A model generated the notes under the pieces. It saw only the letters and a program-made list of their open reading frames with translations, had not been told where the DNA came from and searched no databases. The position numbers were made by a program, and so were the translations under genes. This document shows positions 18,220-25,243 of a stretch of DNA of 64,000 nt, piece after piece. The stretch is from contig NC_017033.1 of NCBI RefSeq assembly GCF_000242255.2, positions 1,860,001-1,924,000 of the forward strand, in the 5' to 3' direction. The first letter of the stretch is position 1. Each line of letters opens with the position of its first letter. The stretch comes from Frateuria aurantia DSM 6220 (GTDB lineage Bacteria; Pseudomonadota; Gammaproteobacteria; Xanthomonadales; Rhodanobacteraceae).

Positions 18220-18270
18220 ATGCCGGCCCGGCCAGATGGAAGGCGGCGAACCACCTTGCCATCCGGCATT
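18220..18270. terminator. Imperfect hairpin between convergent TauE and PhnA genes
   Basis: GGATGCCGG at 18220-18228 pairs with CCGGCATTCC at about 18263-18272, and GATGG.AAGG pairs with CCTTGCCATC inside. The element occupies the whole gap between two genes that end towards each other. TTTTTT at 18283-18288, already inside the PhnA coding end, would follow it for plus-strand transcripts. Confidence 0.5.
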
Positions 18271-18275
18271 CCGAC

Positions 18276-18617
18276 TCAGGCTTTTTTCAGAAAGCAAGTC
18301 TTGAGGACCAGACCCTTGATCTTGTCCGAGCTGCCTTCGATATGCTCGGCGTCATCTTCGACCAGCCGGATCTGCCTGATCACGGTGCCCTGCTTCAGGG
18401 GAATCGAGGAGCCCTTGACCTTCAGGTCCTTGATCACCACGACGGTATCGCCGCTCTGCAGCACATTGCCGTTCACGTCACGCACGATCAGGGCCGTTTC
18501 GGGCTCGCCCGCTGACTGCTGAGGCCATTCATGGCCGCAATCCGGGCAGATGAACTGGCTTTCGTCGGGGTAGGTGTTTTCCATGCCGCAGACCGGGCAG
18601 GCGGGAATATCGGACAT
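18276..18617 (-). CDS. yjdM: PhnA/YjdM family zinc-ribbon protein
   Basis: 113 residues from the ATG ending at 18617. A zinc ribbon with C7, C10, C24 and C27 (ACPVCGMENTY, FICPDCGHEW) precedes the conserved beta-barrel segment VRDVNGNVLQSGDTVVVIKD and LKVKGSSIPLKQGT. The family was once called alkylphosphonate utilisation protein PhnA, but it is not the phosphonoacetate hydrolase and its role is unknown. Stand-alone gene between two transport genes. An in-frame upstream ATG at 18629 is possible. Confidence 0.9.
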   Translation of the reverse strand: MSDIPACPVCGMENTYPDESQFICPDCGHEWPQQSAGEPETALIVRDVNGNVLQSGDTVVVIKDLKVKGSSIPLKQGTVIRQIRLVEDDAEHIEGSSDKIKGLVLKTCFLKKA

Positions 18618-18710
18618 CGATCCATCCATCAGGGTGCAAACCGGGCATTGTACTGCGCTTTGGTCAACAGCCCGGAATCGACCAGGCGTATGCAGCAAGA
18701 TGCCCCAGCA

Positions 18711-19808
18711 CTATTTTTCCGGGATGCGAGGCTGGCTTGTTCCGCCATGGGGACGTGAACCAGCCAGCCAGCGGGCCACCGACGGCCCGATAAGCAACAC
18801 CATCAGAAAGCGTGCAGTCTGCATGGCCATCACGAAAGCCATGTCGACTTTCGGGTTGCTGGCCGCAATGATGGCGACCGAGTCGGCACCACCCGGGCTG
18901 GTGGCCAGATAGGCCGTCACTGGATCAATGCCTGCTGCAACAGTCAGCCAATGCGCCAATCCGGCGCAAACGGCAAGCAAAGCCACGCTGGCGGCGACGA
19001 TGCCGGGAATCGCCTTGGCCGCATAGGCCAGGGCTTGCCGGGTAAAGCGCAGGCCAATGCTCCAGCCCACCAGCACATAGCTGACGGCCAGCAGCAGCGG
19101 GGGCTGCGCGATGTGCAGCCAGCCGAGATCCTGCAACAGAAGGCAGCACCCCATCGGCATCAGCAAGGCACCGGCCGGTATCCGCAAGCGGAGTCCGATC
19201 CATGCAGATCCCAGGGCCGCGACCATCGTCAGCAGGCCGGCGATCCAGGGGCAAGGTTGCAGCAGCTGCGAGACCGTGCCGGTGTGCACAGTGGCAGCGG
19301 TACCGGCAGGCATCCAGTCATGCGCCACCAAAGCGGCTGCCAGAGCCACCAGCACCACGCGCAGATACAGCATGAAGGCCACCAGCCGGATATCGTCGCC
19401 ATAAGCCTCGGCGATAAACATCATCGCCGAGGCCGCTCCTGGCGAAGAACCCCACAGTGCGGAAGCGCCGGGCAGCAGCTTCAGCCGCATCAGACACCAT
19501 CCCGCTCCGTAACTGGCGATGATCACCGACATGACCCCTGCCAGCAGCAAGGGCCAGCGGGCGGCCATCTCGGACCATACACCTGGCGGCATGCTGTGGG
19601 CGATCATGGCACCGATCACGGCCTGACATACCGTGAGTACGGGGGAGGCGACCCGCAACTCGATATCGCAGGCCGCCAGCGCCACCGCCGCCGCCATTCC
19701 TCCCAGCAGAATGGCGGCCGGGAGATGGGCGCTCTCCAGTGCTGCTACAAGAGTGATCGTGACCAGCATCAGCCAGCCCCAGCGAAGGGGAATGGGCCAG
19801 CGGCGCAT
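18711..19808 (-). CDS. AbrB family inner-membrane permease
   Basis: 365 residues with about ten membrane segments and an internal duplication typical of AbrB/AbrB-like transporters (Pfam AbrB). The repeated helix-break motifs LKLLPGASALWGSSPGAAS and YLATSPGGADSVAIIA, both with the SPGG/SPGA core, are diagnostic. These proteins are often misnamed ammonia monooxygenase. The solute is not known. Starts four bases after the stop of the isochorismatase-like gene upstream, so both are cotranscribed, probably under the divergent TetR regulator. Confidence 0.85.
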   Translation of the reverse strand: MRRWPIPLRWGWLMLVTITLVAALESAHLPAAILLGGMAAAVALAACDIELRVASPVLTVCQAVIGAMIAHSMPPGVWSEMAARWPLLLAGVMSVIIASYGAGWCLMRLKLLPGASALWGSSPGAASAMMFIAEAYGDDIRLVAFMLYLRVVLVALAAALVAHDWMPAGTAATVHTGTVSQLLQPCPWIAGLLTMVAALGSAWIGLRLRIPAGALLMPMGCCLLLQDLGWLHIAQPPLLLAVSYVLVGWSIGLRFTRQALAYAAKAIPGIVAASVALLAVCAGLAHWLTVAAGIDPVTAYLATSPGGADSVAIIAASNPKVDMAFVMAMQTARFLMVLLIGPSVARWLAGSRPHGGTSQPRIPEK

Positions 19809-19812
19809 CGGC

Positions 19813-20385
19813 TCAGTTTTCCAGAGTGGCCAGTACGTCCTTGCTGGAGCGCACCTGGCTTATCCGCGGCAGGATATGCTCGATACTCATATCATGCAGC
19901 TGCTTGTCGATGCTGGTGCAGGCATCATCCACCACGATCAGCTTGTAGCCAAGTTCCCAGGCTTGCCTGGCCGTGGATTCCACGCCGAAATTGGTGGCGA
20001 TGCCGCCCAGCACGATCGTCTCCAGTCCACGCCGGCGCAGCTGCAGATCCAGATCGGTACCATGGAATGCGCCCCATTGATGCTTGCGTACATGCAGATC
20101 GCCGGGACGGGCCAGGCCGGCCATCAGTTCACTCCAGTTTTCAGGCAGCCCGTTGACGAAAGACATGGGTTTGTCCACCGGGCTGCGCAATGCATCGCCG
20201 AAATCCGCGGACCAGCCGACGGTCACCCATATCACCGTACCGCCGCGGGCCCGGAAGCGCTCGGCAAGAAGACGTGCGCGTGCGACCACGTCGTCAGCGG
20301 CATGAGGCACAACCGGCAGGGCGGTGATACCTTGTTGCAGATCGATCATTACCAGCGCGCTGGTTTCAGGGTTCAGCTCGGTCAT
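19813..20385 (-). CDS. Isochorismatase-like cysteine hydrolase family protein lacking the catalytic cysteine
   Basis: 190 residues from the ATG at 20385. The fold is shown by VMIDLQQGI (D15), KHQWGAFHGTDLDLQLRRRG (K101) and the core helix GGIATNFGVESTAR. In hydrolytic members this last segment has a nucleophilic cysteine; here G134 is in its place, as in isochorismatase EntB and a broad subfamily with the same TNFGVESTAR motif. The reaction is therefore not assignable. It is the first gene of a two-gene unit with the AbrB-like permease and is divergent from a TetR gene. Confidence 0.82.
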   Translation of the reverse strand: MTELNPETSALVMIDLQQGITALPVVPHAADDVVARARLLAERFRARGGTVIWVTVGWSADFGDALRSPVDKPMSFVNGLPENWSELMAGLARPGDLHVRKHQWGAFHGTDLDLQLRRRGLETIVLGGIATNFGVESTARQAWELGYKLIVVDDACTSIDKQLHDMSIEHILPRISQVRSSKDVLATLEN

Positions 20386-20450
20386 AGGGTGGCTCTCGGT
20401 AGGTCCGGATGCGCGTTGGCGAGTCCGGGGGCGGCAGAAGATATGCATAC

Positions 20451-20466
20451 ATGAGGAGATCCTCAT
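20451..20466. promoter_or_regulatory. Probable TetR operator, ATGAGGA-GA-TCCTCAT
   Basis: A perfect 7-bp inverted repeat with a 2-bp centre lies in the 135-bp gap between the divergent hydrolase and TetR genes, which is the expected place for autoregulation. A further half site TTATCCTCAC is at about 20484-20493. The GAGGAG inside the operator could also act as a ribosome binding site for a TTG start at 20470. Confidence 0.65.
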
Positions 20467-20520
20467 AAATTGAATAATACGAATTTATCCTCACAAAAGT
20501 CCAGCGAAGCCGTGGACGTC

Positions 20521-21102
20521 ATGCGTGCACCCAAGCGACAGCGCGGCAAAGAGCGGGTCGCGGCCTTGCTGGAAGCCGCCGGCCGCTTGTTTGCGGCCAA
20601 GGGCTATCCGGGGACCACCATGACTGAAATCGCTGCCGAGGCAGGGGCGTCCATCGGATCCCTGTATCAGTTCTTTCCTTCCAAACCGGCTATCGCCGCG
20701 GCCCTGCTGCAGCGTTATCTGGAGCAGCTGCATGCCGGTCTGGATCAGGTTTCAGGTCAACTGGATACCCTGGATGCCGTCGGGCTGGCCGAGGCCTTGC
20801 TGAACCTGATGCTGGCGTTGATGCCTGATCGCCACCTGGCCTTGCTGATGCTCGAGGGTACTGACGATGCGATACGCATGCGCGAGCAGTGGCGCAGCGA
20901 ACTGCGAAGCCGCCTGGCTCAACTGCTGCGTACCTGGTGTCTGGTCGACGATACCGATTCGCACCAGGCCCATGCCGTCGTGTTGTTGCAGCTGCTGAAG
21001 ACCGTTCCGGTGCTGGCCGACGAATTCGGACGCCAATCTCCGGAAATGTCCGAATTGCAACAGGCCGTGACTTGCTATCTGCAAGGCATGCGCGTGGTCT
21101 GA
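20521..21102 (+). CDS. TetR family transcriptional regulator
   Basis: 193 residues from ATG 20521. An upstream in-frame TTG at 20470 would add 17 residues (MNNTNLSSQKSSEAVDV) and has GAGGAG eleven bases before it, so the start is unsettled. The N-terminal DNA-binding domain is clear: RVAALLEAAGRLFAAKGYPG, TTMTEIAAEAGASIGSLYQF then FPSKPAIAAALL. The C-terminal ligand domain has a TetR_C-like helical pattern with no recognised ligand. Probably represses the divergent hydrolase/AbrB pair through the palindrome at 20451-20466. Confidence 0.9.
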   Translation: MRAPKRQRGKERVAALLEAAGRLFAAKGYPGTTMTEIAAEAGASIGSLYQFFPSKPAIAAALLQRYLEQLHAGLDQVSGQLDTLDAVGLAEALLNLMLALMPDRHLALLMLEGTDDAIRMREQWRSELRSRLAQLLRTWCLVDDTDSHQAHAVVLLQLLKTVPVLADEFGRQSPEMSELQQAVTCYLQGMRVV

Positions 21103-21143
21103 ATGGCATCGAGGCCGCCTTCAGGCCTCTTGCTGGTATCCGC

Positions 21144-21413
21144 TCAGCGACGTCTGCCGGTCGGAATCAGGCTACGAAGCTGTCGAGTCAGTTGCCAGGC
21201 CATGGCCAGCAGCAGCGCGAACTGAAGATCCAGCAGCAACAGGGCGCTATCGAGTCCCAGACTGTATATGGTCAGCCCCAGATCCATGGTCGCGGGGCTC
21301 ATGCAAAGCTGAAAGACCAGCAGCAGGAACAGCCAGCGCCCGATCTGATCCGGCCGTATCCATCGGTCTCTGCAACTGATGCAGGCCTGTCTGAAATCAT
21401 CCCAGAACGTCAT
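21144..21413 (-). CDS. Small hypothetical membrane protein
   Basis: 89 residues. I do not recognise a family. Two hydrophobic stretches can be seen, GRWLFLLLVFQLCMSPATMDL at about 25-45 without its ends and a second at about 50-72 (SALLLLDLQFALLLAMAW), with basic residues at both ends (RPDQIGR, RSLIPTGRRR), which suggests a hairpin of two membrane helices. GGGGAT lies about nine bases before the start on the minus strand. It is convergent with the TetR gene. Confidence 0.55.
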   Translation of the reverse strand: MTFWDDFRQACISCRDRWIRPDQIGRWLFLLLVFQLCMSPATMDLGLTIYSLGLDSALLLLDLQFALLLAMAWQLTRQLRSLIPTGRRR

Positions 21414-21572
21414 GCGATATCCCCGTCATCCCCAGAGCTTCATGGGGGCGGCAGCAGGCCTGTTCAACAAGGTATCCATCGGAGTCGTCCAGAAGAGCGG
21501 TCCCGTTCAATTCCTCCGACGATCTCCGTGGCCTGCAGGCGTTCGGCCTGCAAAGCAGGTTCCGCTCGGCCT

Positions 21573-21869
21573 TTACCGATCCTGGGAGGGTGACATGTCG
21601 TCCTCCTGGATATAGACAGGCTGCGCACCGACATAAGGGTTGTTGCAGGAGTCATTGCTCATCTGCACCCATGTCTCGGCCCGCCAGCGACTGGCGGCAT
21701 CATGCACCATCGAGACATTGAACGCGTACAACGGCAGCTGGGCGATCTCGGGATGGACGGCACGAACTTTCTCGTACATCTGCGAGGCACTCAATCCCTG
21801 ACCATACAGCGACGACAGGAGCGGAAAAGTCTTGGCATAGATGGCGCATTGCTTGGCAAGGGACAGCAT
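21573..21869 (-). CDS. Hypothetical protein
   Basis: 98 residues, family not recognised. The start at 21869 has GGGAG nine bases upstream. The sequence contains three cysteines and a soluble, helical first half (AKQCAIYAKTFPLLSSLYGQ, SASQMYEKVRAVHPEI), and it ends in an acidic tail (YIQEDDMSPSQDR). No signal peptide or membrane segment is evident. The open frame continues upstream without another good start. It may be a real small gene or the end of a decayed longer one, given the relics that follow it. Confidence 0.4.
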   Translation of the reverse strand: MLSLAKQCAIYAKTFPLLSSLYGQGLSASQMYEKVRAVHPEIAQLPLYAFNVSMVHDAASRWRAETWVQMSNDSCNNPYVGAQPVYIQEDDMSPSQDR

Positions 21870-22012
21870 CCGGACGAACTCCCAATGATGCGGGCGCGAT
21901 GTGCCCGTACCGATTGTCGCCGATCAAGACCGGACTGATCACCTTTTGTCACGCCGCCTCGGATGCGTCCCATTCATCCGGGGCAGGATCTGCCCGCTGA
22001 TCCGCATACCGC

Positions 22013-22196
22013 TCAGACAGGCGCAAACGTCAGTGATCGATTGATCACCACATCCTTCATCACCAGGGTGGACGTCATCCGCTGCATGCCAGGCAGGGCG
22101 GCCAGCCTGGCATCATGGAGCTGCTGGAGAGCCGGCAGATCCTTTACCACCCGTGCAGCAGATAATCCTGTCATCGTGGCATATTGCGTGCACTAA
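22013..22196 (-). pseudogene. Relic of an Lrp/AsnC family regulator (C-terminal domain, frameshifted)
   Basis: Minus-strand translation ending at the stop near 22014 reads VVKDLPALQQLHDARLAALP then GMQRMTSTLVMKDVVINRSL, the end of the Lrp/AsnC RAM domain. Just before it, MTG in this frame continues as QDYLLH in the next frame, restoring the family motif MTGxxDYLLHVVVKDL, so a frameshift sits near 22150. The DNA-binding half is missing and an in-frame stop lies just upstream. It is divergent from a LysE-family relic, the usual pairing of these two families. Confidence 0.6.
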
Positions 22197-22240
22197 ACGA
22201 TATACGGAAGATGGCGGGTTCGCCCAGGTGCGACTCCATG

Positions 22241-22735
22241 GAATGGCCGTCCGCCTTGCAAGGAAGTCCCTCGTGCCACTTACTGCCTTTGCCACCTTCT
22301 GGATGGTCTCGCTGGCGCTGGCCGCGTTGCCGAGAGCCGATGGGGCCTATGCCATTTTCGCCAGACTGAAGGGACTCCAGATCCATCGCCGCCGTGCCGG
22401 GCCTGTTAGTTGGCCGCCTGAACTGGTGCCCAGGTATCTTGCCATCCGTATATGCCGCATGTGCCAGTGCTGACTATCTGTTCTGGCGCGGTATCAAGTT
22501 GCTGCGCAGTCCGGGCTCCAAAGTCAGGGCCGGTCAGTTCGTGTCCCGAGATATCTGGCGCCGGCTGCTGAAGGGCAGTCTGGTCATCTACATGGGCGTT
22601 GGTCTGAGCTTCCACCATGTGCTGAGCGCTCGCCCTCAGTCCGCGCAGATCATTTCCAGATTGTCCGGCGGCATGATGGTGCTTATCGTCGCCAGCCTGA
22701 TCGTCGAGCCATGGCTGCCGACCTCGCGTCACTGA
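22241..22735 (+). pseudogene. Relic of a LysE family exporter, frameshifted and internally deleted
   Basis: The first segment, at about 22270-22400, reads TAFATFWMVSLALAALPRAD then GAYAIFARLKGL and RRRAG, which parallels the N-terminal helix and RSLAQGRRAG region of LysE/RhtB exporters. After a frame change the second segment reads ASADYLFWRGIKLLRSPGSK, like GAxYLLWLGxKLLRSP of the family middle. The end, AQIISRLSGGMMVLIVASLI, matches the RLSGGxLIGLG C-terminal helix. The central helices are missing. Adjacent and divergent to the Lrp/AsnC relic, so a regulator/exporter pair decayed together. Confidence 0.5.
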
Positions 22736-22736
22736 G

Positions 22737-23048
22737 ACCCGCAGCAACGCCGCCGCCAGCGAGTCTGCCGATCTCGTTCCGGCACGCCTGCCGTAGTGCC
22801 AGTCCGTTTGAGCATGTTAAGATTCACCGCTTCCGGTATGTCCGCGAATCCCGACTTCCTGCCTGGATGGTGATATCGGCGGGCACGGGAGACTTGAAAT
22901 CTTTTCTTTCAAGCCCCTCCTGCAGACCCTGTCGGGGCGGATGATCGATGGTACAATGGACTGCATGCATTCAGGCATGGCTTCATGGCTTCGCTCGATG
23001 GTCAGGGGGCAGCAAAAAGAGTTAGGAGTTTTCAGCGCATCGCGCTAA
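22737..23048. other. Gene-free stretch upstream of tRNA-Leu
   Basis: No gene seen in these 312 bases. The only notable element is the likely tRNA promoter -10 box at 22952. A short T/C-rich run lies at about 22899-22910. Confidence 0.5.
22929..22957 (+). promoter_or_regulatory. Possible promoter of the intron-bearing tRNA-Leu
   Basis: TACAAT at 22952-22957 is a good -10 box about 92 bases before the mature tRNA. With a 17-bp spacer the -35 position (22929-22934) reads CTGTCG, a weak match. Based on sequence only. Confidence 0.35.
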
Positions 23049-23359
23049 GCCCGAGTGGTGAAATCGGTAGACACAAGGGACTTGAACAATTTGAGCCCTC
23101 AGGGGGAAACCCCGGAGGTGAAGCCCGTCAAAGTCGGCGAACGCCCTGGTTGCTCCGGCATCCGAGCCAACGCCGAGCCAAGCCCAGGTCCAGTGCCCGG
23201 GAAGGTGTAGAGAGCAGACGGCGGGCACCTACGGCCGGAAGGCTAGGGTGAAGGCGTGCTCCAGACCACGAACAGCGCTTGCGCTGGCGGCGAAAGCCGA
23301 AGTGGCAAGAAAATCCCTCGCTGCAAGGCGTGCCGGTTCGATTCCGGCCTCGGGCACCA
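23049..23359 (+). tRNA. tRNA-Leu (anticodon UAA) split by a group I intron
   Basis: The 5-prime exon (23049-23083) holds the acceptor strand GCCCGAG and the D arm GGTGAAATCGGTAGACAC. The 3-prime exon (23310-23359) holds the anticodon 3-prime strand, a class II variable arm CGCTGCAAGGCG, the T arm GCCGGTTCGATTCCGGC, acceptor CTCGGGC and an encoded ACCA. Joined, the exons form a five-pair anticodon stem (AGGGA with TCCCT) and the seven-base loop CUUAAAA, giving anticodon UAA. Without removal of 23084-23309 no anticodon loop can form. All seven acceptor pairs match, so the gene looks functional. An integrase relic and terminator follow. Confidence 0.93.
23084..23309 (+). ncRNA. Self-splicing group I intron (IC3-like) in tRNA-Leu(UAA)
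   Basis: 226 nt, inserted between U34 and A35. P1: exon ends in U23083, pairing as U-G with G23093 of the guide GAGCCC. P2 has a GGGG-GAAA-CCCC hairpin (23102-23113). P3 is GCCC.GUC (23123-23129) with GAC...GGGC (23217-23226). P4 is CGGCG (23135-23139) with CGCCG (23171-23175). P7 is GAGCA (23212-23216) with TGCTC (23257-23261). P8 carries a GGCC-GGAA-GGCT hairpin (23233-23244). P9 contains CAGCGC-TT-GCGCTG and a GAAA loop. The last base is G, as required. Core strings GTCAAA, CGCCGAGCCAAGC, GAAGGTGTAGAGA and GTGAAGGC match the Azoarcus intron as I know it. No endonuclease gene inside. Confidence 0.92.
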
Positions 23360-23403
23360 GATACAGGTTGCATGGCGTCTCATCCAGACCCATGAAATCT
23401 TTG

Positions 23404-23431
23404 AAACCCGCCACTTGGCGGGTTTTTTATT
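23404..23431 (+). terminator. Rho-independent terminator of tRNA-Leu
   Basis: AAACCCGCC (23404-23412) pairs perfectly with GGCGGGTTT (23417-23425) around a four-base loop, followed by a T-rich run TTTTTTATT. It lies 45 bases after the tRNA. Confidence 0.9.
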
Positions 23432-23573
23432 GCCTGTTTGTCTCATGCAATCCCATTGAAGCCCAGCTGTTCTGGGGGATACTTGGGGGCACAGGGGCTT
23501 TGTTCCCTCGGCAGTCAAGCAAAGCCAGTCATGCCGGGCCCTGAGATGCCTCCAGCCAATAGGCATATGCCCC

Positions 23574-24075
23574 ATGCTGGAAATGCCCCTGACCGACAAA
23601 GCAATCCGCAAGGCCTCACCCAGAGATAATCGCCTCAGCGATGGCGGTGCCGTGTACTTGGACGTGATGCCCAACGGCTGGAAGTACTGGCGGCTCAAGT
23701 GCAGGGTCGCCGGCAAGGAGGAGCGCCTGGCACTTGGCGTCTATCCGGATAGAACCTTGGCTGATGCCCGCAAGCGCAGAGATGACCTCGCAGGCTGATT
23801 GCAGACGGGGCTGATCCCGGTGGAACCCGGCAGATGGCAAAGCAGAAAGCGGTGGCTTCTGCTGAGCCTGTGGATACGTTTGAGCGGTTTGCTCGGCAGT
23901 GGATGGAGCGGTCAGACTTTGCAGAGATCACCGCGGCCAAGAATCGATGGCTGCTGGAAAACTACCTGTTCCCGCATAGCGGGCAACGGCCCATTGCCGA
24001 GGTCCAGGCACGCGAGCGGCTGGCGGCGCTAAGGACCAAAGAGGCGAGAAACGCACAAGCCCAATTGAGCCCAGC
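23574..24075 (+). pseudogene. P4-type tyrosine integrase relic, frameshifted and truncated
   Basis: The first part encodes the arm-binding domain of P4-type integrases: LTDKAIRKASPRDNRLSDGG then AVYLDVMPNGWKYWRLKC, LALGVYPDRTLADARKRRDD. A stop at about 23796 breaks the frame; the plus-one frame continues as RLIADGADPGGTRQMAKQKA, so a frameshift sits near 23792. It then runs through the core-binding domain (FERFARQWMERSDF, NRWLLENYLFPHSGQRPIAE) until similarity fades near 24075. The catalytic domain with the R-H-R-Y residues is absent. Lies directly after the tRNA-Leu gene, the usual attachment site of such enzymes. Confidence 0.85.
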
Positions 24076-24365
24076 ACCGGGGCTTCTGATGCCGGGGTGT
24101 CATTCAGCTATGGCCAGCCGTACGGTCCATAGCATTCCTGCCATGACCAAGCACGTTGGTCGTCAAGGGGAAAGGAGTCCGCCTTGAAGGATTCGAGGTG
24201 AGGGGGGATGCTGCAGTATTGGCCTTCATGGCTCGCGTGGCACTTCCTCGGCAGGAGACGACGCGCTCATATGTAGAGTTGGCCGCTCGCGGAAACCGCT
24301 GCTTCGCCGGCGATGCGAATGCGCAGGATCTTGCCTTGAGTTCTACCCCGAAATTACGGACGGTC
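24076..24365. other. Unassigned stretch between integrase and IS30 relics
   Basis: No gene or recognisable relic seen. It probably holds scrambled remains of the former element. GAATCAGGTGCAAT at about 24370 may be the remains of an IS30-type terminal repeat, but no partner was found. Confidence 0.35.
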
Positions 24366-24612
24366 TCAAGAATCAGGTGCAATACCGGACGACCATTTCG
24401 CCATCTCTTCAGCCATCGCGCCTCTTGCGGAGCTATCCATCACAGCATTTGACTGGGTCGGGCATGGTGCAAGAGCGCGATATCGTTGAGCATGGCTTGG
24501 CTGGGCAGCGACAGATCGGTGCCCTTGGGTAAAAACTGCAGGAGCGGTCCGTGGGTGTTTTCGTTGCTCCCGCGCTGCCATGGGGCTGCGGATCGCAAAA
24601 TCAGACATCGAG
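24366..24612 (-). pseudogene. IS30 family transposase relic (C-terminal end, frameshifted)
   Basis: On the minus strand, FCDPQP then (one-base shift) WQRGSNENTHGPLLQFLPKG, TDLSLPSQAMLNDIALLHHA and RPSQML match the conserved end of IS30 transposases, which includes the catalytic glutamate in GSNEN. A stop at 24440-24442 interrupts it; the adjacent frame continues as AMAEEMAKWSSGIAPDS, the usual tail of the family. At least two frameshifts and loss of the N-terminal two thirds make it inactive. It starts about 20 bases beyond the stop of the cysteine dioxygenase-like gene. Confidence 0.8.
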
Positions 24613-24631
24613 CTTCAGTCGCTTGCTCAGC

Positions 24632-25243
24632 TCAGCGGGAGAGGTTGGCGGGGCTCTCGGCGACGAGGTCGCAGGTGCCACTTTGCCAGTTTCCCATACT
24701 GTCCTGAAAGAAGAAGCGACATTGGCTGACATGCCGGCTGTATATATGCAGACTGAGGCTGGCTTGGCTCTCTGAAGGATTGATGCAGCGGTGTGCATGT
24801 TGAGTACCGCCAAAATGAGCGGCATCCCCCGGCCGTTGCCGAGCTTCGTTGAGCAGCAGCAGAGTCATCGCAGTGTCTGCTGTTGCGGGGCTGACGGCAA
24901 AGGTCTCGAACACCAGTTGGCCATCGAGCACGATTTCGAGGCCCATCTGGCCAGCGTGGTCATGGATCTCGCCGCGGTAGCCGGGTGGCCAGACAAGCAG
25001 CAGAAGATCGTAATTCCGGGAGTGATTTTCCAGCAATGTCAGGCGACGAACGACCCCGGGCTTGCTGGCTGCCGTCAATTGGCTGGCACGTGGGCACCCC
25101 TCGACTTGGTGTGCATCCATCAGCGCCAGTCGCAGCTGGGCCTGAAACGCCGTGTCCTGTGGCCTCAAGTTTTGATCGATGGCATGGATGATCTGGTTGA
25201 TCCATGCTTGATCAATGGCTGGGGTGGAGTCGGGCATCTGCAA
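24632..25243 (-). CDS. Cysteine dioxygenase type I family protein (cupin)
   Basis: 203 residues. Cupin motif 1 is PPGYRGEIHDHAG with iron ligands H94 and H96; the third ligand is H151 in QHAHRCINPSESQ, and Y168 in LHIYSRH matches the conserved active-site tyrosine. The family oxidises cysteine to cysteine sulfinic acid with O2 and Fe(II); bacterial members may use 3-mercaptopropionate. A glycine (G98) is where mammalian enzymes have the cross-linked cysteine, as in other bacterial ones. Next to the IS30 relic, but the C terminus looks complete. Confidence 0.8.
   Translation of the reverse strand: MQMPDSTPAIDQAWINQIIHAIDQNLRPQDTAFQAQLRLALMDAHQVEGCPRASQLTAASKPGVVRRLTLLENHSRNYDLLLLVWPPGYRGEIHDHAGQMGLEIVLDGQLVFETFAVSPATADTAMTLLLLNEARQRPGDAAHFGGTQHAHRCINPSESQASLSLHIYSRHVSQCRFFFQDSMGNWQSGTCDLVAESPANLSR

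Noticed and set aside
22394-22735. Intact 113-residue membrane protein gene
   Set aside because: The frame starts in the middle of a recognisable LysE-like block and the preceding block lies in another frame, so a decayed exporter explains it better.
23084-23309. Sequence within the tRNA-Leu region as part of a tmRNA or a protein gene
   Set aside because: Exon joining gives a perfect tRNA, the core pairings are those of a group I intron, and no tmRNA tag frame or homing endonuclease is present.
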